Of a stretch of 64,000 nt of DNA, positions 16,190 to 25,037 are shown piece by piece (within the stretch, counting starts at the first letter, position 1; each line of letters begins with the position of its first letter). A model generated the notes under the pieces. That model did not search any database. It was not told the DNA's origin and saw only the letters and a program-made list of their open reading frames with translations. A program made the translations under genes and the position numbers. Source of the DNA: Lachnospira sp. UBA3212. GTDB taxonomy: Bacteria > Bacillota > Clostridia > Lachnospirales > Lachnospiraceae. Where the stretch lies: assembly GCA_002363615.1 (NCBI GenBank), contig DEWK01000020.1:62001-126000 (forward strand), written 5' to 3'.

Positions 16190-18049
16190 CTATGCAGCTT
16201 CTCCATCTCCGAAATACTGCTCATACCATACCAGGAATGAAAATACATTCCAAATCTTTGAAACCATAAAATGCTTTCCTGCCCTATGGTTATCTAATAA
16301 TTCTACCAACTTATCAGTTTTGAAAAACTTCTCTGCTGCCGGACTGGTAAAATACTTTTTAATCAAATTATAATACTCATCTTCCTTAATCCAAGCAGGA
16401 AGTGGAGTTGGAAATGCCAATTTCTTTCTCTTAGCACTTTCATCATTCATCTCCCGATTAGCAGCGGAACGAAGGGCAAGCTTTGTATTTTCCTTGCTTA
16501 CCCTAAACTTTGTTGGAATTGTTCCTGAAAGTTTAAAAATTTCCTTGTCTAAAAATGGAACACGCAATTCTAAGGAATTACCCATAGACATACGATCCGC
16601 CTTTAGGAGAATCTCTCGAACCATCCATCCATGAATATCCATATACTGCATCTGGGTAATATCATCATAACCAGCCGCCTTAGCCTCATCATAGATTGGC
16701 TTGGTGTAGTACTGTGGTGGTTTCGAATCATACTTTTTCTTTAAGTACTCATCTCTTTCCTTGTACTTAAATACATAGGAATTACCAATGTAACGTTCGG
16801 AAATATCCTTGCTTCCTCGAATCACAAAGTTACGTCCCTTAAAATATGGCATTCTTTCCGCAAGCTTTGCAGCTCCCTTACGAATAGCCTTAGGAAGGAT
16901 CTTTTGATACTTCTCTACGGAAAGAGGTTCCTTATACACATTGTAACCACCAAACATCTCATCGGCTCCCTCACCGGAAAGAACTACTTTTAAGTCCTCT
17001 GCCGCTCTCTTACATACATGGAAGAGATTATTAGCAGAAGGATTTCCAAGAGGCTCATCTAAGAGATACTGGACATGAGGAAAACTTCCAAAATAATCTT
17101 TCGCATCAATGATTACCGGATAATTATCCACATGAATTTCATCTGCCAGAACCTTGGCATCATCTGCCTCGGAATAGGTATGATCTGCAAATCCCACGGT
17201 ATAGGTCTTAAGACCCGGATAAATCTTAGATAATTCTGCTGCAGTATAGGAAGAATCCACTCCGGAAGAAAGGAAACATCCTACCTCTACATCTGAAATC
17301 TTATGGGCCTCTACCGAATTATGGAAGGTCTCAGCAATCTCATCTACAAATTCCTCATAGGATTTTGTTTGATCCGGATGAAACTCTACCTGATAATACT
17401 TGGTAATAGTCATCTTACCATCCTGATATTCAAAGTAATGACCTGGAGCTAATTTTTTCACTCCCTTAAACATGGTGTCATATCCCGGCAAACAGTTAAA
17501 GGTAAGATAGTCCGGAAGACGTTCTTCATTTAACTCCTTCTTAAAATCCGGATGGTCTAAAAATGCCTTAATTTCACTGGCAAATAAAAAGCTTCCATTA
17601 TTTTCATAATAATAAAATGGTTTGATTCCAAAGAAATCTCTGGCACCAAATAATTTATTCTTCTTTTTATCATAAATTACAAAAGAAAACATACCACGGA
17701 ACTTCTGAAGCATGTCTGGGCCATACTCCTCATAACCGTGAACTAAAACCTCTGTGTCGCAGTGGGTCCTAAAGATATGTCCTTTTTCAATCAAATCATC
17801 TCTAATTTCAGCTGCGTTATAAATCTCACCATTATAGACAATCTGAACCGAACCATCTTCATTGCCCATAGGCTGGGCACCATTGGCCAGGTCTACAATA
17901 GAAAGTCTTACATGACCTAAGACACAGTCACCATCGATGTAGTGATGTCTTTCATCCGGACCACGATGTTTGATTCTTTCTTGCATCTTTTCGATGATTT
18001 CTTCTCTGTTTTCTGCTTTTGTTCCGAAAAAACCACAAATACCACACAT
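16190..18049 (-). CDS. asnB: Glutamine-hydrolysing asparagine synthetase
   Basis: Makes an amide from aspartate (or an aspartyl-type acceptor) with glutamine and ATP. I chose the ATG at 18047-18049 because it gives MCGICGFFG, with the N-terminal nucleophile Cys2 that glutaminase domains of this class need. A longer frame with 20 extra residues would bury it. AAGGAG precedes this start. Residues 1-210 form the class II glutaminase and residues 230 onward the synthetase, with the pyrophosphatase loop SSGVDSSYTA. The length is 619 residues. The gene lies just downstream of a racemase-like gene. It may be an ordinary AsnB, or may amidate D-Asp or a peptide, as some paralogues do in Gram-positive cell walls. 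Confidence 0.92.
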   Translation of the reverse strand: MCGICGFFGTKAENREEIIEKMQERIKHRGPDERHHYIDGDCVLGHVRLSIVDLANGAQPMGNEDGSVQIVYNGEIYNAAEIRDDLIEKGHIFRTHCDTEVLVHGYEEYGPDMLQKFRGMFSFVIYDKKKNKLFGARDFFGIKPFYYYENNGSFLFASEIKAFLDHPDFKKELNEERLPDYLTFNCLPGYDTMFKGVKKLAPGHYFEYQDGKMTITKYYQVEFHPDQTKSYEEFVDEIAETFHNSVEAHKISDVEVGCFLSSGVDSSYTAAELSKIYPGLKTYTVGFADHTYSEADDAKVLADEIHVDNYPVIIDAKDYFGSFPHVQYLLDEPLGNPSANNLFHVCKRAAEDLKVVLSGEGADEMFGGYNVYKEPLSVEKYQKILPKAIRKGAAKLAERMPYFKGRNFVIRGSKDISERYIGNSYVFKYKERDEYLKKKYDSKPPQYYTKPIYDEAKAAGYDDITQMQYMDIHGWMVREILLKADRMSMGNSLELRVPFLDKEIFKLSGTIPTKFRVSKENTKLALRSAANREMNDESAKRKKLAFPTPLPAWIKEDEYYNLIKKYFTSPAAEKFFKTDKLVELLDNHRAGKHFMVSKIWNVFSFLVWYEQYFGDGEAA

Positions 18050-18077
18050 AGTAGCATCTCCTTTCCTTACCTGTTCT

Positions 18078-18782
18078 TTAGTCGCAGTACTTACCACCAC
18101 ATTTTTCAATACAGGCTCTCGTTACCACATCCATGGCATCGATATAATAATCATTACTCAGCTGATAATTCATATTAAAGACGGATAACTCAGTACATGC
18201 AAGAATAGCAGCTTGGCAATCTGCCTTTCTTAATTCCTCGATCACATCCATAAATTGATGCTTATCACCCTTTTCTCCACGTTTGATCTGATCATAGATA
18301 ATTGACATAACAATTTTTTGTTTGTCCGAACTTGGATAATAGGTTTCAATTCCATACTGGTCTAAGGCTTTTTGATACAAGTTATAGTGTACGGTTCCAT
18401 CTGTTGCAAGAACACCAACCTTCTGTAAACCTCGCATCTTACAATAAAGAGCAGTCTCCTCAATCATATTAATGAAATGACCACCCATTTCCTTTGAGAG
18501 TCGGTCTCCATAATAATGACAGGTATTGCAAGGAATGGTCAGATACTTGCACCCCATCTCTTTTAACATATCAATATCTTTTTTTAAAATTCCCCAAAGC
18601 TTCTCACTTTGCCCGCAAGCCAAGCTCTCCGTTCGATCCGGAATACTTGCATGGGAATAAATCATCACATTCAAATGATCCTGATCACAATTCACCTCTG
18701 TATGGTCGATGATTTTTTTATAGTAAATCTCCGTTGCCTCAGGACCCATACCACCTAAAATACCCAGGGTTGCTTTTTCCAT
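18078..18782 (-). CDS. Aspartate/glutamate racemase family protein
   Basis: PLP-independent racemase of 234 residues. It starts with the family motif GILGGMGPEAT and has both catalytic cysteines: Cys85 in IPCNTCHYY and Cys196 in ACTELS. Expected substrates are aspartate or a related amino acid, in the cytoplasm. It ends 28 nt before the asnB start, in the same orientation. With the ATP-grasp and MurE-like genes at 19.9-22.7 kb, this makes D-aspartate production for a peptide or cell-wall product plausible, but substrate specificity cannot be read from the sequence. It is not a typical MurI. Confidence 0.87.
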   Translation of the reverse strand: MEKATLGILGGMGPEATEIYYKKIIDHTEVNCDQDHLNVMIYSHASIPDRTESLACGQSEKLWGILKKDIDMLKEMGCKYLTIPCNTCHYYGDRLSKEMGGHFINMIEETALYCKMRGLQKVGVLATDGTVHYNLYQKALDQYGIETYYPSSDKQKIVMSIIYDQIKRGEKGDKHQFMDVIEELRKADCQAAILACTELSVFNMNYQLSNDYYIDAMDVVTRACIEKCGGKYCD

Positions 18783-18866
18783 CTTTTTCCTTGCTCCTTT
18801 TGCATAAAAAACCGAGCTTAAAACCTTGTATCAGTATATCTTTTTGCCACTTATCTGTCAAGAATT

Positions 18867-19739
18867 CTAAGAAAAAAGCCCCAATAGTTCCCGCATATTC
18901 TGGTAGTTTTCCTGAGGGTGTTTTTCCTGAGAAATACGAATCAAAGAATCTGTCAGCGCCAGGTAGTCACGAAGCAATTGTTTCCGATCTGCTTCTGTTT
19001 CGATTTTACTTATCTCTTTTAAATGTTTTTCTATGGTAGAGATATCATTTCTTTCCACCGGACCGGTTAAGGATTCCTTAAGTCCTGCCTCAAACACCCG
19101 GTTCATATTTCCCAAAGCTAAATTCTTTAACAAGTTCCTTGCCTCTTCTTCTGAAAAAGAACATTTAGCCAAAAGTAAAAAAGCATCTCCTAAAAGGGCA
19201 TTTATCAGGTTACTGGCAAAGACGCAGGCTCCATGATATAAAACCTTTTCTTCTCTTTGAATTTCATAAACCGGATGTCCCAGGTTTCTAAATAACTGCC
19301 CCAAGACTTTCCGGGCCCTTTCGCTCCCCTCTAAGGTCATGGCGCAAGAGGCAAGTCCCTTATAAGATTCCCTTTTAGAAGAAAAGGCATAGGCCGGATG
19401 AATACTTGCCACCTCTACTCCACGTTCCTTTGCTCCCTCAAACACTTGGGAACTGAGAGAGCCTGATATATGAAAGAGGATTTTCCCAAAAAGGTCTAAT
19501 TCCTTGATTTCCTCCCATACCTGAGAGATTGCTCCATCTACCACGGAAAGCAAGAGTAAATCGCTTTCTTTTATTAAATCTTCTTTTCTTTCAAAGGCCC
19601 TGGTCTTTACAAAGTCTCCCGAGTCCCTTGCCTCTTCTAAGGACCTATCATAAAATCCCACCAGGGAAATTCCAGCATCTTTTAAATATTTACCTAAACT
19701 ACTTCCGGCCTTTCCGGCTCCAATGATTCCTAATTTCAA
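18867..19739 (-). CDS. Rossmann-like / DUF2520 domain protein
   Basis: The 290-residue protein starts with a dinucleotide-binding motif (KLGIIGAGKAGSSLGKYL) and continues with the DUF2520 segment, including a conserved SIHPAYAFS region and a helical C-terminal half. The family resembles NADP-dependent reductases such as ketopantoate reductase, but I know of no proven substrate. The start is a TTG preceded by AAGGGTGA. It lies 84 nt upstream of the racemase gene in the same direction and divergent from the ATP-grasp gene, so it may belong to the same pathway, or simply be a neighbour. Confidence 0.85.
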   Translation of the reverse strand: MKLGIIGAGKAGSSLGKYLKDAGISLVGFYDRSLEEARDSGDFVKTRAFERKEDLIKESDLLLLSVVDGAISQVWEEIKELDLFGKILFHISGSLSSQVFEGAKERGVEVASIHPAYAFSSKRESYKGLASCAMTLEGSERARKVLGQLFRNLGHPVYEIQREEKVLYHGACVFASNLINALLGDAFLLLAKCSFSEEEARNLLKNLALGNMNRVFEAGLKESLTGPVERNDISTIEKHLKEISKIETEADRKQLLRDYLALTDSLIRISQEKHPQENYQNMRELLGLFS

Positions 19740-19843
19740 TTAAATCACCCTTTCTATTTTTCCTTACTATATCTTATCACTTATTTTCATTTTCACCACA
19801 AGGATTATTATATCATATTCCACGTTCCAGAAAGAATCCTTAC

Positions 19844-19872
19844 TTTTCATTCTAAATTTTTCGTGCTATACT
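19844..19872 (+). promoter_or_regulatory. Promoter of the ATP-grasp / MurE-like unit
   Basis: Extended -10 (TG then TATACT at 19867-19872) with TTTTCA (19844-19849) 17 nt upstream. A small hairpin, AGCGA-TTT-TCGCT (19879-19891), sits at the expected transcript start. Confidence 0.55.
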
Positions 19873-19923
19873 AGTGAAAGCGATTTTCGCTAATAAAGTT
19901 AAAAGAAAGGCTGGTCATAATCT

Positions 19924-21135
19924 ATGATTTTTAAGGATGCACCTTTTGTCCCTATGTTATTTGGCGGGGACATTAATACCTATAGTGTTGCCAGAGCATT
20001 TTATGAGCAGTATCAAGTAGCTTCTTACGTATTTGGAAAATTCCCTAGTGGGCCAAGTTATAAAAGTAAGATGATTCATTATACCGCAATCCGGGATATT
20101 GATACTGATAATACATTTTTATCTACCGTGGTAAAGTTTTGTCTCGAGCATAAGGACAAGAAAGTGTTAACCATTGGCTGTGGAGATGCCTATGTGGCAC
20201 TGATTTCCAAGCATAAGGATGAACTTCCAGGCAATGCCATTGCACCATATATTCCATTTGATCTAATGGATCGCCTGCAGCATAAGGAACTTTTCTATGA
20301 ACTTTGTCAGTCCCATGGAATCGCCTTTCCTGATACCTTAGTCTTTAAAAAGGAAATGGACATTCACTTTGATCTTCCATTTGACTACCCTGTAATTTTA
20401 AAACCATCTGATTCCGTTTCCTACTGGGAACATGAATTCCCGGGCCAGGAAAAGGTTTATAAGATTGAAGACAGACAAAGACTTGAGAAAGTAATCACCC
20501 AAATCTATGAGGCAGGTTACGAAGATTCATTGATTATTCAAGATACCATCCCCGGAAATGATGAGTATATGCGAGTGCTCACCTGTTTTTCAAATGGTCA
20601 GGGAAAGGTTAAGATGATGTGTCTTGGCCACGTGCTCTTAGAAGAACATACTCCTCACGGTTCCGGCAACCATGCCGTAATTATTACCGAGCCTCAGGAG
20701 GAATTAATGGAAAAGGTCAAGAACCTCTTAGAAGAGTTAAACTATGTGGGCTTTTCTAATTTTGATATTAAATTTGATAGCAGAGATCAAACGTATAAGT
20801 TCTTTGAAATCAATACCCGTCAGGGTCGTTCCAACTTCTATGTTACTGCCTCTGGTTTTAATGTAGCAAGATACTTTGTAGAGGAATTCGTTAATCATAA
20901 CGTCCTTCCTTTTGAAATTGCCAAGGAGGAATACCTATGGTTGGTGGTTCCAAAAAAGGTTGCCTTAACCTATGTTCACCAGCCTGAAAACCTTGCCAAG
21001 TTAAAGAGACTCTTTAAAGAAAAGAAATATGTAAACCCGGTATTTTTAAAGGGAGATATGGGGCTTCACCGTACTCTTCGTATGTTAAAGCAACATTTTA
21101 GCCACTTTAAGAAATTTAAGACTTATTATAAATAA
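19924..21135 (+). CDS. ATP-grasp carboxylate-amine ligase, D-aspartate-ligase-like
   Basis: A 403-residue cytoplasmic ATP-grasp protein. The N-terminus (FVPMLFGGDINTYSVARAF) resembles the opening of D-aspartate ligases such as Aslfm of Enterococcus faecium. The central part has the ATP-grasp pattern: a lysine in PVILKPSDS, an acidic patch in IIQDTIPGNDEYM, and the Mg/ATP site FFEINTRQGR. Family knowledge says such enzymes join a carboxylate to an amine through an acyl phosphate. A role in adding Asp (possibly D-Asp) to a peptide is inferred from the adjacent MurE-like ligase and the nearby racemase. Substrate is not proven. Confidence 0.83.
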   Translation: MIFKDAPFVPMLFGGDINTYSVARAFYEQYQVASYVFGKFPSGPSYKSKMIHYTAIRDIDTDNTFLSTVVKFCLEHKDKKVLTIGCGDAYVALISKHKDELPGNAIAPYIPFDLMDRLQHKELFYELCQSHGIAFPDTLVFKKEMDIHFDLPFDYPVILKPSDSVSYWEHEFPGQEKVYKIEDRQRLEKVITQIYEAGYEDSLIIQDTIPGNDEYMRVLTCFSNGQGKVKMMCLGHVLLEEHTPHGSGNHAVIITEPQEELMEKVKNLLEELNYVGFSNFDIKFDSRDQTYKFFEINTRQGRSNFYVTASGFNVARYFVEEFVNHNVLPFEIAKEEYLWLVVPKKVALTYVHQPENLAKLKRLFKEKKYVNPVFLKGDMGLHRTLRMLKQHFSHFKKFKTYYK

Positions 21136-21153
21136 TTCGGTTTAGAGGTAATT

Positions 21154-22665
21154 ATGAATACGAAAATTTTACAGGATTATGTGACCTTGCTAAATAATCA
21201 CCATCTTTTAGAAACCATCAGTGCCAACACCAATTGTAACAGGGCCGTAAAGATGGTTACCTACAATTCCAAGGCAGTAATCGAAGGAAGCCTTTTTATC
21301 TGCAAAGGAGCTGCCTTTAAGTTGGACTACCTTTTAGAAGCAAAAGAAAAAGGTGCCATTGCCTATATCAGTGAAAAGGAATATCCAGACGTTGACCTTT
21401 CTTGCATTAAGGTTACAGATATTCGAAAGGCCATGCCTTACCTGGGCGAACTTTTTTATGACTATCCACAGGAGAAACTTCATATCGCAGGAATCGGTGG
21501 TACCAAGGGAAAATCCACCACTTCCTACTATATTAAGTCCATCCTTGATCACTACCTTAATAATCAGGGACAAAAGGAATCTGCCATTATTTCTTCCATT
21601 GATGTTTATGATGGAAAAAATCGCTACGAATCTCACATTACCACCCCGGAAAATCTGGAGTTAATGGAACATTTTCATAATGCTTTTGAAGCAGCCATTT
21701 CATATCTGACCATGGAAGTCTCTTCCCAGGCCTTAAAGTATGACCGGGTAAATGAAATTAATTTTGATGTGTCCGTTTTTTTAAATATATCGGAAGACCA
21801 TATTTCTCCTATTGAGCATCCGGACTTTGAAGACTATTTTGCTTCTAAGTTAAAAATCTTCTCTCAGTCCAAGGTTGCCATTGTAAACAAGGATGCTGAT
21901 TTTTCAGAACGAATCCTAAAAGAGGCAGAGGTTTGTCAGAAGGTCTTAACCTTCGGTTATGAAAAAGACTGTGATCTTTATGCTTATGGAGTTGAAAAAA
22001 AGGGAAATGAAATTCATTTTATGGTTTCAACCCCTGAATTTGAAAAGCCTTTTGTCCTTACCATGCCAGGTTTATTTAATGTAGATAATGCCCTGGCAGC
22101 CATTGGAGTGGCTTTGGTTTATGGAATTCCTTATGAAGATATGTACCAAGGACTGTATACTGCCCGCTCTTCCGGTCGAATGGAACTTTTAGGAAGCAAG
22201 GATAAAAAGGTAGTAACCATTGTCGACTACGCTCACAACAAATTAAGTTTTCAAAAGTTGTTTGCCTCCACCAGAGAAGAATATCCAGGTTATAAGATTA
22301 TTATTATTTTCGGTTGTCCTGGAAAGAAGGCCCTGATTCGTCGAAGAGATTTAGGTCAGGAAGCCGGCAAGAATGCGGATTATATCTACCTGGTAGCTGA
22401 GGATCCTGGGGATGAGCCGGTTCTTACTATTTCCAAAGATATTGCTTCTTATATCGAACCATATGGCACTCCTTATGAGATGATTGAAGACAGAGGGGAA
22501 GCAATTAAAAAAGCCGTTACTTCCTGCACTGATAAGACCGTGTTATTAATTACCGGAAAGGGAAACGAAACTAGACAGAAATATGGAAACCAGTATTTAG
22601 ATTGTCCATCTGATGTGGAATATGCAAAAGATGCTTTGGCAGCTTATGATGAAAGCCATAAATAA
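21154..22665 (+). CDS. MurE-like Mur ligase (UDP-MurNAc-tripeptide synthetase family)
   Basis: The 503-residue protein has all three Mur-ligase domains: an N-terminal UDP-binding-type domain, a central ATPase with the P-loop GTKGKST (116-122; usual form GTNGKTT) and the LNISEDHIS segment, and a C-terminal domain. The position that determines the added amino acid reads EDPGDEP (416-422). Gram-negative and Bacillus MurE have DNPR there for meso-diaminopimelate, so this enzyme probably adds something else. It lies 18 nt after the ATP-grasp gene, has SD AGAGGTAATT, and ends at a strong terminator. It may be a paralogue of the housekeeping MurE. Confidence 0.86.
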   Translation: MNTKILQDYVTLLNNHHLLETISANTNCNRAVKMVTYNSKAVIEGSLFICKGAAFKLDYLLEAKEKGAIAYISEKEYPDVDLSCIKVTDIRKAMPYLGELFYDYPQEKLHIAGIGGTKGKSTTSYYIKSILDHYLNNQGQKESAIISSIDVYDGKNRYESHITTPENLELMEHFHNAFEAAISYLTMEVSSQALKYDRVNEINFDVSVFLNISEDHISPIEHPDFEDYFASKLKIFSQSKVAIVNKDADFSERILKEAEVCQKVLTFGYEKDCDLYAYGVEKKGNEIHFMVSTPEFEKPFVLTMPGLFNVDNALAAIGVALVYGIPYEDMYQGLYTARSSGRMELLGSKDKKVVTIVDYAHNKLSFQKLFASTREEYPGYKIIIIFGCPGKKALIRRRDLGQEAGKNADYIYLVAEDPGDEPVLTISKDIASYIEPYGTPYEMIEDRGEAIKKAVTSCTDKTVLLITGKGNETRQKYGNQYLDCPSDVEYAKDALAAYDESHK

Positions 22666-22672
22666 ATCAATG

Positions 22673-22727
22673 TAAAAATCACCCTCTTTAGAAACCAAAC
22701 ACCGGTTTCCTAAGGAGGGTGATTTTA
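22673..22727. terminator. Bidirectional terminator after the MurE-like gene
   Basis: AAAATCACCCTC pairs with GAGGGTGATTTT, with a second inner stem between TTTAG-AAACC and GGTTT-CCTAA. T tracts occur on both strands, serving the plus-strand MurE-like unit and possibly the minus-strand exporter unit ending at 22779. Confidence 0.85.
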
Positions 22728-22778
22728 TAACTGAATTCTAAGTTTACTAACAAGTCCTGATGACTGAAAATCTTATCT

Positions 22779-23537
22779 TTAATTTTTCCAAATACCGGTG
22801 TTTCTTTTTTTATTTAAACCAATCATAAGCATTATAAATGCAATCGTAAACCAAAAAAGAGAATAGGCTATTTCCATAAAAACTTCATTTTCCACATGAT
22901 TAAAAATTAAGGTATAAAAGAATCCATCACTAAATCTTTCTAGATTTAACCTTCCCAAGATGTGACTCAATACCTGAATCATTAAATATGGAACAAAGAT
23001 TACCGCATAACGATTATTGATTAAAGCTGCCACTGCTATTCCCATCATAGGCCAGTTTCCGCCATAACAACTGATCAAAAAAAGAGATAAGGGAATCGAT
23101 AGGTTTCCCAGATTATGACGAACCAACCATCCTAAGACCCCTTGACTATAATAATACTGTCCAGTAAAATCCATAGGTTCTTTTGCCATAAATATGATGA
23201 ATAGCAAAAATAAGCTCAAGGATAAGAAGGTCAACAAAAATCCTTGGAGCCAGCCCGCAAATAACTTACTAGCAATATACTTTTTCCTGGAAGTTCTGGG
23301 TAAACTCATTAAAATATTACCATTTGTAAATTCTTCATAAATTAAAAACGATGATGGCAGTCCAATAATTAGGGGCAAAATACTGATATTTGAGTAAATG
23401 GCACTAAAAAGAAAACCTGCAGCATCATTGAATCCCCATGCAAAGGAAGTTTGCACCAGATAATAACCTGATATAATTATAAGACAGACATAAAATATTT
23501 TATTTTTTAAAATTGCTTCTATATCCTTCTTAATCAT
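22779..23537 (-). CDS. ABC-2 type transporter permease
   Basis: A protein of about 252 residues with six hydrophobic segments in the pattern of ABC-2 permeases. It includes a conserved-looking charged loop, ANGNILMSLPRTSRKKY-like, after the second segment (LPRTSRKKYIASK). The ATG at 23535-23537 is favoured; a GTG 9 nt upstream is also possible and would overlap the ATPase stop. It is the last gene of a permease-ATPase-permease unit, resembling bacteriocin-immunity or peptide-export systems of the LanFEG/BcrAB kind, though the cargo is unknown. Confidence 0.82.
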   Translation of the reverse strand: MIKKDIEAILKNKIFYVCLIIISGYYLVQTSFAWGFNDAAGFLFSAIYSNISILPLIIGLPSSFLIYEEFTNGNILMSLPRTSRKKYIASKLFAGWLQGFLLTFLSLSLFLLFIIFMAKEPMDFTGQYYYSQGVLGWLVRHNLGNLSIPLSLFLISCYGGNWPMMGIAVAALINNRYAVIFVPYLMIQVLSHILGRLNLERFSDGFFYTLIFNHVENEVFMEIAYSLFWFTIAFIMLMIGLNKKRNTGIWKN

Positions 23538-23538
23538 A

Positions 23539-24181
23539 TTAACCACGCTCCAATTTCAACTGCTTATTCTCAACCCGATAGACCTGATCACATAAAAGAT
23601 CAATATCCAAGGCATTATGGCTGCATAAAAGGATTGTTCGTCCTTCTCTTTTTAAGGATAAGAGTAATCTTCTGATTTCCTCCACACCCCTCTGATCAAG
23701 TCCATTCATTGGCTCATCTAAAAGCAGAATATCTGGATCTTCCATAATGGCTTGAGCAATTCCAAGTCTCTGTCTCATACCTAAAGAATACCTTGAAACC
23801 GGTTTTTTTAATTCCGGATCTAAACCAACCTTTTTTATTGTCTCTTTTATCTTTTCCCTGCTACACCCCCCCTTTAATAGCGGCAATTTTTTTTAGATTT
23901 TGAAAACCTGAAAGATAAGGAATGAATCCAGGGGTTTCTATAATCATTCCAAGATTTTCCGGGAAGTCCCGATCCTTACCTATAATCTTCCCATTCACTA
24001 TAACACTTCCACTAGATGGAAGTAAAAGACCACTGATCATCTTTAATATTACAGTCTTTCCACTACCATTGTAACCAACAATTCCATAGATTTTGTTATC
24101 TTTAAAAGTTACTGATACCTGTTCAATCACCATTTGCTTTTTAAATTCTTTATTTACATCTTTTAATTCAATCATTTTCAC
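23539..24181 (-). pseudogene. ABC transporter ATP-binding protein split by a frameshift at a G7 run
   Basis: Two frames together make one normal ATPase of about 213 residues. The upstream part (23861-24181) has Walker A GYNGSGKT and ends KGGV at a TAG. The downstream part (23539-23886) has the signature YSLGMRQRLG and Walker B ILLLDEPMNGLD, with the D-loop and H-loop (SHNA) intact. The junction is seven G residues (minus strand, 23866-23872). Removing one G restores KGG-CSREK and a continuous protein. The downstream part has only a TTG with no clear SD. This may be a true lesion, a phase-variable tract, slippage-decoded, or a sequencing error. Both flanking permeases are intact. Confidence 0.85.
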
Positions 24182-24189
24182 ACTTCTCC

Positions 24190-24933
24190 TTACTCTATTT
24201 CCATAGGATTAAAATCCATATGTTTCACTAACTTATAAAAAATAAAATATCCCAGAACGGTTAGACCCAATAAAATTCCTAATAATCCATAGAAAAATTT
24301 ATCAGAATAGACTGCTCGACCCAAAACAAGACTGAAGGAAATATGGGTCATAAGACCCATAGGTAAGCTTAATAATTCAAACATATCATGTTCTACATAG
24401 ATGTAAACCAAAAGAAATATTATGACCGCTTTTCCCCACTTTGTTACATTCATCAAAACACATAAAATCGATAAAAAGCCGCAAAAGACTAACAACAGAA
24501 TCAGCACCCTGAACATATTCCAGGAGATAAAATAATCGAAATAAATACGCTTATTGTTAATGACATAAATAATAAAATAATAAATTACAATATAGGTCAA
24601 ACTAATAAATAAAAGTTTTCCTATGGTTGCAAGAAACCATTTTTTTCTGCTTGTTCGAATTAACTGTTGACTGGCACCTGGCGTTAATTCAGGCATCTTA
24701 CTAAAAAGCAAAACAAAACCACTGATAAAGATAAATAATAATTTTCTACCTTCAAATAAAAATATAGTTTCTGGCACTTGACAAAAACTTCTTCCGTAAA
24801 TAATTCCAATATTATTAAGCCCTGTACAAGACTGGTAAATAAGAAAATAAATAACGCCTAAGATTATCCAATTACCAAGTCTGGAAAAAAATTGAAAAAA
24901 ACCCAGGCCTATCATTCTCATAATTTGTATCAT
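24190..24933 (-). CDS. ABC-2 type transporter permease
   Basis: An integral membrane protein of about 247 residues with six predicted hydrophobic stretches and a central loop (GASQQLIRTSRKKWFLAT) like that of the other permease at 22779-23537 (LPRTSRKKY). The pair probably forms the channel of one exporter with the split ATPase between them. I prefer the ATG at 24931-24933, which has AGGTGG 6 nt upstream, over an upstream GTG. The ribosome site lies in a near-duplicated 27-nt segment (see the direct repeat at 24936-24974). It is the first gene of the unit; the lipoprotein gene ends 95 nt upstream of it... in the order of transcription lipoprotein, permease, ATPase, permease. Confidence 0.82.
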   Translation of the reverse strand: MIQIMRMIGLGFFQFFSRLGNWIILGVIYFLIYQSCTGLNNIGIIYGRSFCQVPETIFLFEGRKLLFIFISGFVLLFSKMPELTPGASQQLIRTSRKKWFLATIGKLLFISLTYIVIYYFIIYVINNKRIYFDYFISWNMFRVLILLLVFCGFLSILCVLMNVTKWGKAVIIFLLVYIYVEHDMFELLSLPMGLMTHISFSLVLGRAVYSDKFFYGLLGILLGLTVLGYFIFYKLVKHMDFNPMEIE

Positions 24934-24935
24934 AC

Positions 24936-24974
24936 TTCCCACCTAGATATTTATTCATCATATTCCCACCTAGA
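24936..24974. repeat. Direct repeat of 12 nt, part of a 27-nt duplication
   Basis: TTCCCACCTAGA occurs at 24936-24947 and 24963-24974, exactly 27 nt apart, and neighbouring bases (CATA/CATAT) are also similar. It duplicates the ribosome-binding region of the downstream permease gene. Confidence 0.7.
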
Positions 24975-25037
24975 CCTAAACTTAGTGATGGGAGATTATT
25001 CTGACTACACTAAATATCTCTCCTTTCCTTTTATTTC

